Assembly: GCA_022790975.1 (NCBI GenBank)
Contig: JAAVYF010000011.1
Location: forward strand, 69,158-105,253
Length of the DNA: 36,096 bases
Source: Clostridia bacterium
Lineage (GTDB): Bacteria > Bacillota > Clostridia > TANB77 > CAG-508
Direction of reading: 5' to 3'
Shown here: positions 34,420-36,096 of the stretch, piece after piece
Numbering within the stretch: the stretch's first letter is position 1
Layout of the letters: each line of letters opens with the position of its first letter
Notes under the pieces: model-generated
Databases searched by the model: none
The model's input: the letters and a program-made list of their open reading frames with translations, nothing else
Told to the model about the DNA's origin: nothing
Translations under genes and position numbers: made by a program

Positions 34420-36096
34420 CTATTTATTATTAAAACTTTTATTCGTTAACCATCCTAAATCATTACCATTTTCATCTTTAAAGTAATATGAAAACTCTGC
34501 ATCTGGATATTGTTGTTTTAAATCATATACAGTAATATTTTCATCTAAGCTTTCTACATATCCTAATTCAGGAGAATAAATGGCTATTTTAGAAATTATC
34601 TTTGCAACATCACAGTAATCTTCGAAATATCCATAATCTCCTGTACTATCTGGATTTTCGAAAAACATTCCTGCATTAACACTCATCTTTGAACCAATTT
34701 TTATAGCTGATAAATATTTTTGTCTATTGTCTTGAACAGATTTTTTTGTTGTTCTTTTTCTTGTTTTCTTTTCTTTTACTTCTGGTTTTTGATCTATTTC
34801 TTTAGCTTTTGCTTTTTTTGCTTTTGATTTTTTAGAAATATCTTCAGGTTCTTCTACTTCTGACTCACGATATATATCTTCAAATTCTTTTGCTTCTGGT
34901 TCTTCATATGCATTTTCAAGTTTTTCTATTTCTGGATCTTGATATACATCTTTAACTTCTTCTACTTTTTGTTCATCATATGCATTTTCAAGACTTTCTA
35001 TTTCTAGCTCCTGATATACATCTTTAACTTCTTCTACTTCTGGTTCATCATATACATTTTCAAGTTCTTCTATTTCTGGATCTTGATATACATCTTTAAC
35101 TTCTTCTACTTCTGGTTCTTCATATGCATTTTCAAGTTTTTCTATTTCTGATTCTTTGTATTCATCTGGACTACTCTCTTCAATATTAAGACTTCCTATT
35201 GCTTCTGCAACTAAATCTTCTAGTTCTTCTATAGAATCATCATCAATATCTAAAACTTTAGGATTTACTTTTTCGTTTTCTTTTTCTTCAGGCAATGTTT
35301 CAATTTTTTCTTTTTCAATATCTAATGATGTATTTTTAGTCTTCTTTCTTGTATATCTTTTTGGAACATTTCTTACCATTTTAGCATTTGATTGTTCTTC
35401 TAATTGAACTAGTTCCATATCGTTTTGAGATAATTCTTCTAAACCAGCATCTATTCTATCTTCTAATTCTTTATCAAAATTATCATCTAAATTTTTTTGA
35501 ACTTCGCTATTAAATTGTAGCTCTGTATCATCATCTAATTCTTCAAGTTTACTATCTATTTGCATTTCTAAATCATTTTCTGATTCTTCTATTTCATTTT
35601 CAATTTGAGTTTCTGAATCATCTTCTGATTCTTCTATTTCATTTTCAAATTGCATTTCTGAATCGTCTTCTAGTTCTTCAAGTTTACTATCTATTTGCAT
35701 TTCCAAATCAGTTTCTGATTCTTCAATTTTATTTTCAAATTGCATTTCTGAATTGTCTTCTAGTTCTTCTATTTCATTTTCAATTTGAGTTTCTGAATCC
35801 TCTTCTGATTCTTCTATTTCATTTTCAATTTGCATTTCTGAATCGTCTTCTAGTTCTTCAAGTTTACTATCTATTTGCATTTCTAAATCAGCTTCTGATT
35901 CTTCTATTTCATTTTCAAATTGCATTTCTGGATTATCTTCTAGTCCTTCTATTTCATTTTCAAATTCTGTTCCTGAATTATCTTCTAGTTCTTCAATTTC
36001 ATTTTCAAATTGCATTTCTGAATTATCTTCTAGTTCTTCAAAGTCATGTTCAAATTCTATTCGTGAAGTATCTTCTAGGTCTTCAGGGTCATATTC
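34420..36096 (-). CDS. Acidic repeat protein with unknown C-terminal domain (partial, start beyond window)
   Basis: The frame is open to the window edge; an internal ATG at 36015 is probably not the start, because the repeats continue upstream of it. From the N-terminal side: 15-aa Glu/Asp-rich repeats (MQFENEIEESEDDSE type), a charged linker, a second block of 24-aa repeats (EPEVEEVKDVYQDPEIEELE type), a short Lys/Arg cluster (KKSKAKKAKAKE, KKTRKRTTKKS) and a folded-looking last 100 residues (ENPDSTGDYGYFEDYCDVAK, then YPDAEFSYYFKDENG). I do not recognise that last domain. No signal peptide or LPXTG is visible in the part present. The acidic-repeat-then-basic design resembles the MinE tail at 12083-13744. 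Confidence 0.75.
   Translation of the reverse strand, partial: EYDPEDLEDTSRIEFEHDFEELEDNSEMQFENEIEELEDNSGTEFENEIEGLEDNPEMQFENEIEESEADLEMQIDSKLEELEDDSEMQIENEIEESEEDSETQIENEIEELEDNSEMQFENKIEESETDLEMQIDSKLEELEDDSEMQFENEIEESEDDSETQIENEIEESENDLEMQIDSKLEELDDDTELQFNSEVQKNLDDNFDKELEDRIDAGLEELSQNDMELVQLEEQSNAKMVRNVPKRYTRKKTKNTSLDIEKEKIETLPEEKENEKVNPKVLDIDDDSIEELEDLVAEAIGSLNIEESSPDEYKESEIEKLENAYEEPEVEEVKDVYQDPEIEELENVYDEPEVEEVKDVYQELEIESLENAYDEQKVEEVKDVYQDPEIEKLENAYEEPEAKEFEDIYRESEVEEPEDISKKSKAKKAKAKEIDQKPEVKEKKTRKRTTKKSVQDNRQKYLSAIKIGSKMSVNAGMFFENPDSTGDYGYFEDYCDVAKIISKIAIYSPELGYVESLDENITVYDLKQQYPDAEFSYYFKDENGNDLGWLTNKSFNNK
34846..35154 (-). repeat. 72-bp (24-aa) coding repeats
   Basis: About four copies of a 24-residue unit (EEVKDVYQDPEIEELENVYD type) lie in tandem within the acidic protein, made of two related 12-residue halves. 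Confidence 0.8.
35521..36096 (-). repeat. 45-bp (15-aa) coding repeats with 180-bp higher order
   Basis: At least twelve tandem 15-residue units reach the window edge. Units at 35925-35746 and 35745-35566 repeat as blocks of four in the same order, showing a 60-residue super-unit. This is likely length-variable between strains. Confidence 0.85.

Noticed and set aside
34846..36096. CRISPR-like regular repeats near the window end
   Set aside because: The repeats are contiguous, in frame, encode 15- and 24-aa units and have no spacers.
1..36096. tRNA, rRNA, insertion sequences, prophage or integrase genes
   Set aside because: I saw no cloverleaf, rRNA-like or transposase/integrase sequence on either strand.

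Overview
The window is very AT-rich, gene-dense DNA from a low-GC Gram-positive, most likely an anaerobic member of the Clostridia. The evidence is TTGACA/TATAAT-type promoters, GGAGG-type ribosome binding sites, minD-minE-rodA gene order, a four-subunit pyruvate:ferredoxin oxidoreductase, a CIRCE-type heat-shock operator, a sortase and a heterodimeric ABC exporter. I cannot name a species. No rRNA, tRNA or CRISPR array was seen.

Layout. Positions 1-9.6 kb (minus strand) hold an ABC-F ATPase whose frame is broken twice, a NUDIX hydrolase with a decayed echo of itself, a three-gene operon (HTH-HAD protein, 138-aa protein, PEP-synthase-like enzyme of rifampin-phosphotransferase architecture), and a nucleotide-housekeeping pair (NUDIX-HD-HD fusion overlapping a HAD nucleotidase). 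Positions 9.8-14.7 kb (minus) hold dusB, rodA, a MinE with a giant low-complexity tail, and minD; minC is not adjacent. Positions 14.8-18.6 kb hold a small membrane-anchored protein and the divergent porCDAB operon. Positions 18.9-23.6 kb hold a small membrane protein, a sortase, a coiled-coil protein, rsmA, a TSCPD protein and two unknowns. Positions 23.8-26.5 kb hold an HNH gene with a broken frame and a GH13 amylase. Positions 26.7-36.1 kb hold clpB with a CIRCE/promoter overlap, a phosphotransferase-fold kinase, a heterodimeric ABC exporter with one frame-broken subunit, and the end of a repeat-rich acidic protein that runs off the window.

The main observation concerns frame breaks. Two otherwise well-preserved genes, the ABC-F ATPase and one ABC exporter subunit, are interrupted three times in total. 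Each interruption is one extra C that forms an in-frame CGG codon. Skipping that C restores the frame each time and puts a glycine codon (GGA, GGA, GGT) in its place; at the first site this is the first Walker A glycine. In my by-eye scan of the other genes of ordinary composition, no in-frame CGG was found, although C-GG split across a codon boundary is common and harmless. In-frame CGG read as ordinary arginine occurs only in four genes that look less AT-biased and probably acquired (14845-15339, 23195-23590, 23851-25809, 25824-26502). This fits an unassigned or poorly read CGG codon that is tolerated by +1 frameshifting (CGGN read as Gly). Sequence error or ordinary gene decay must be excluded, and the five arginine-like CGG codons are evidence against a strict version.
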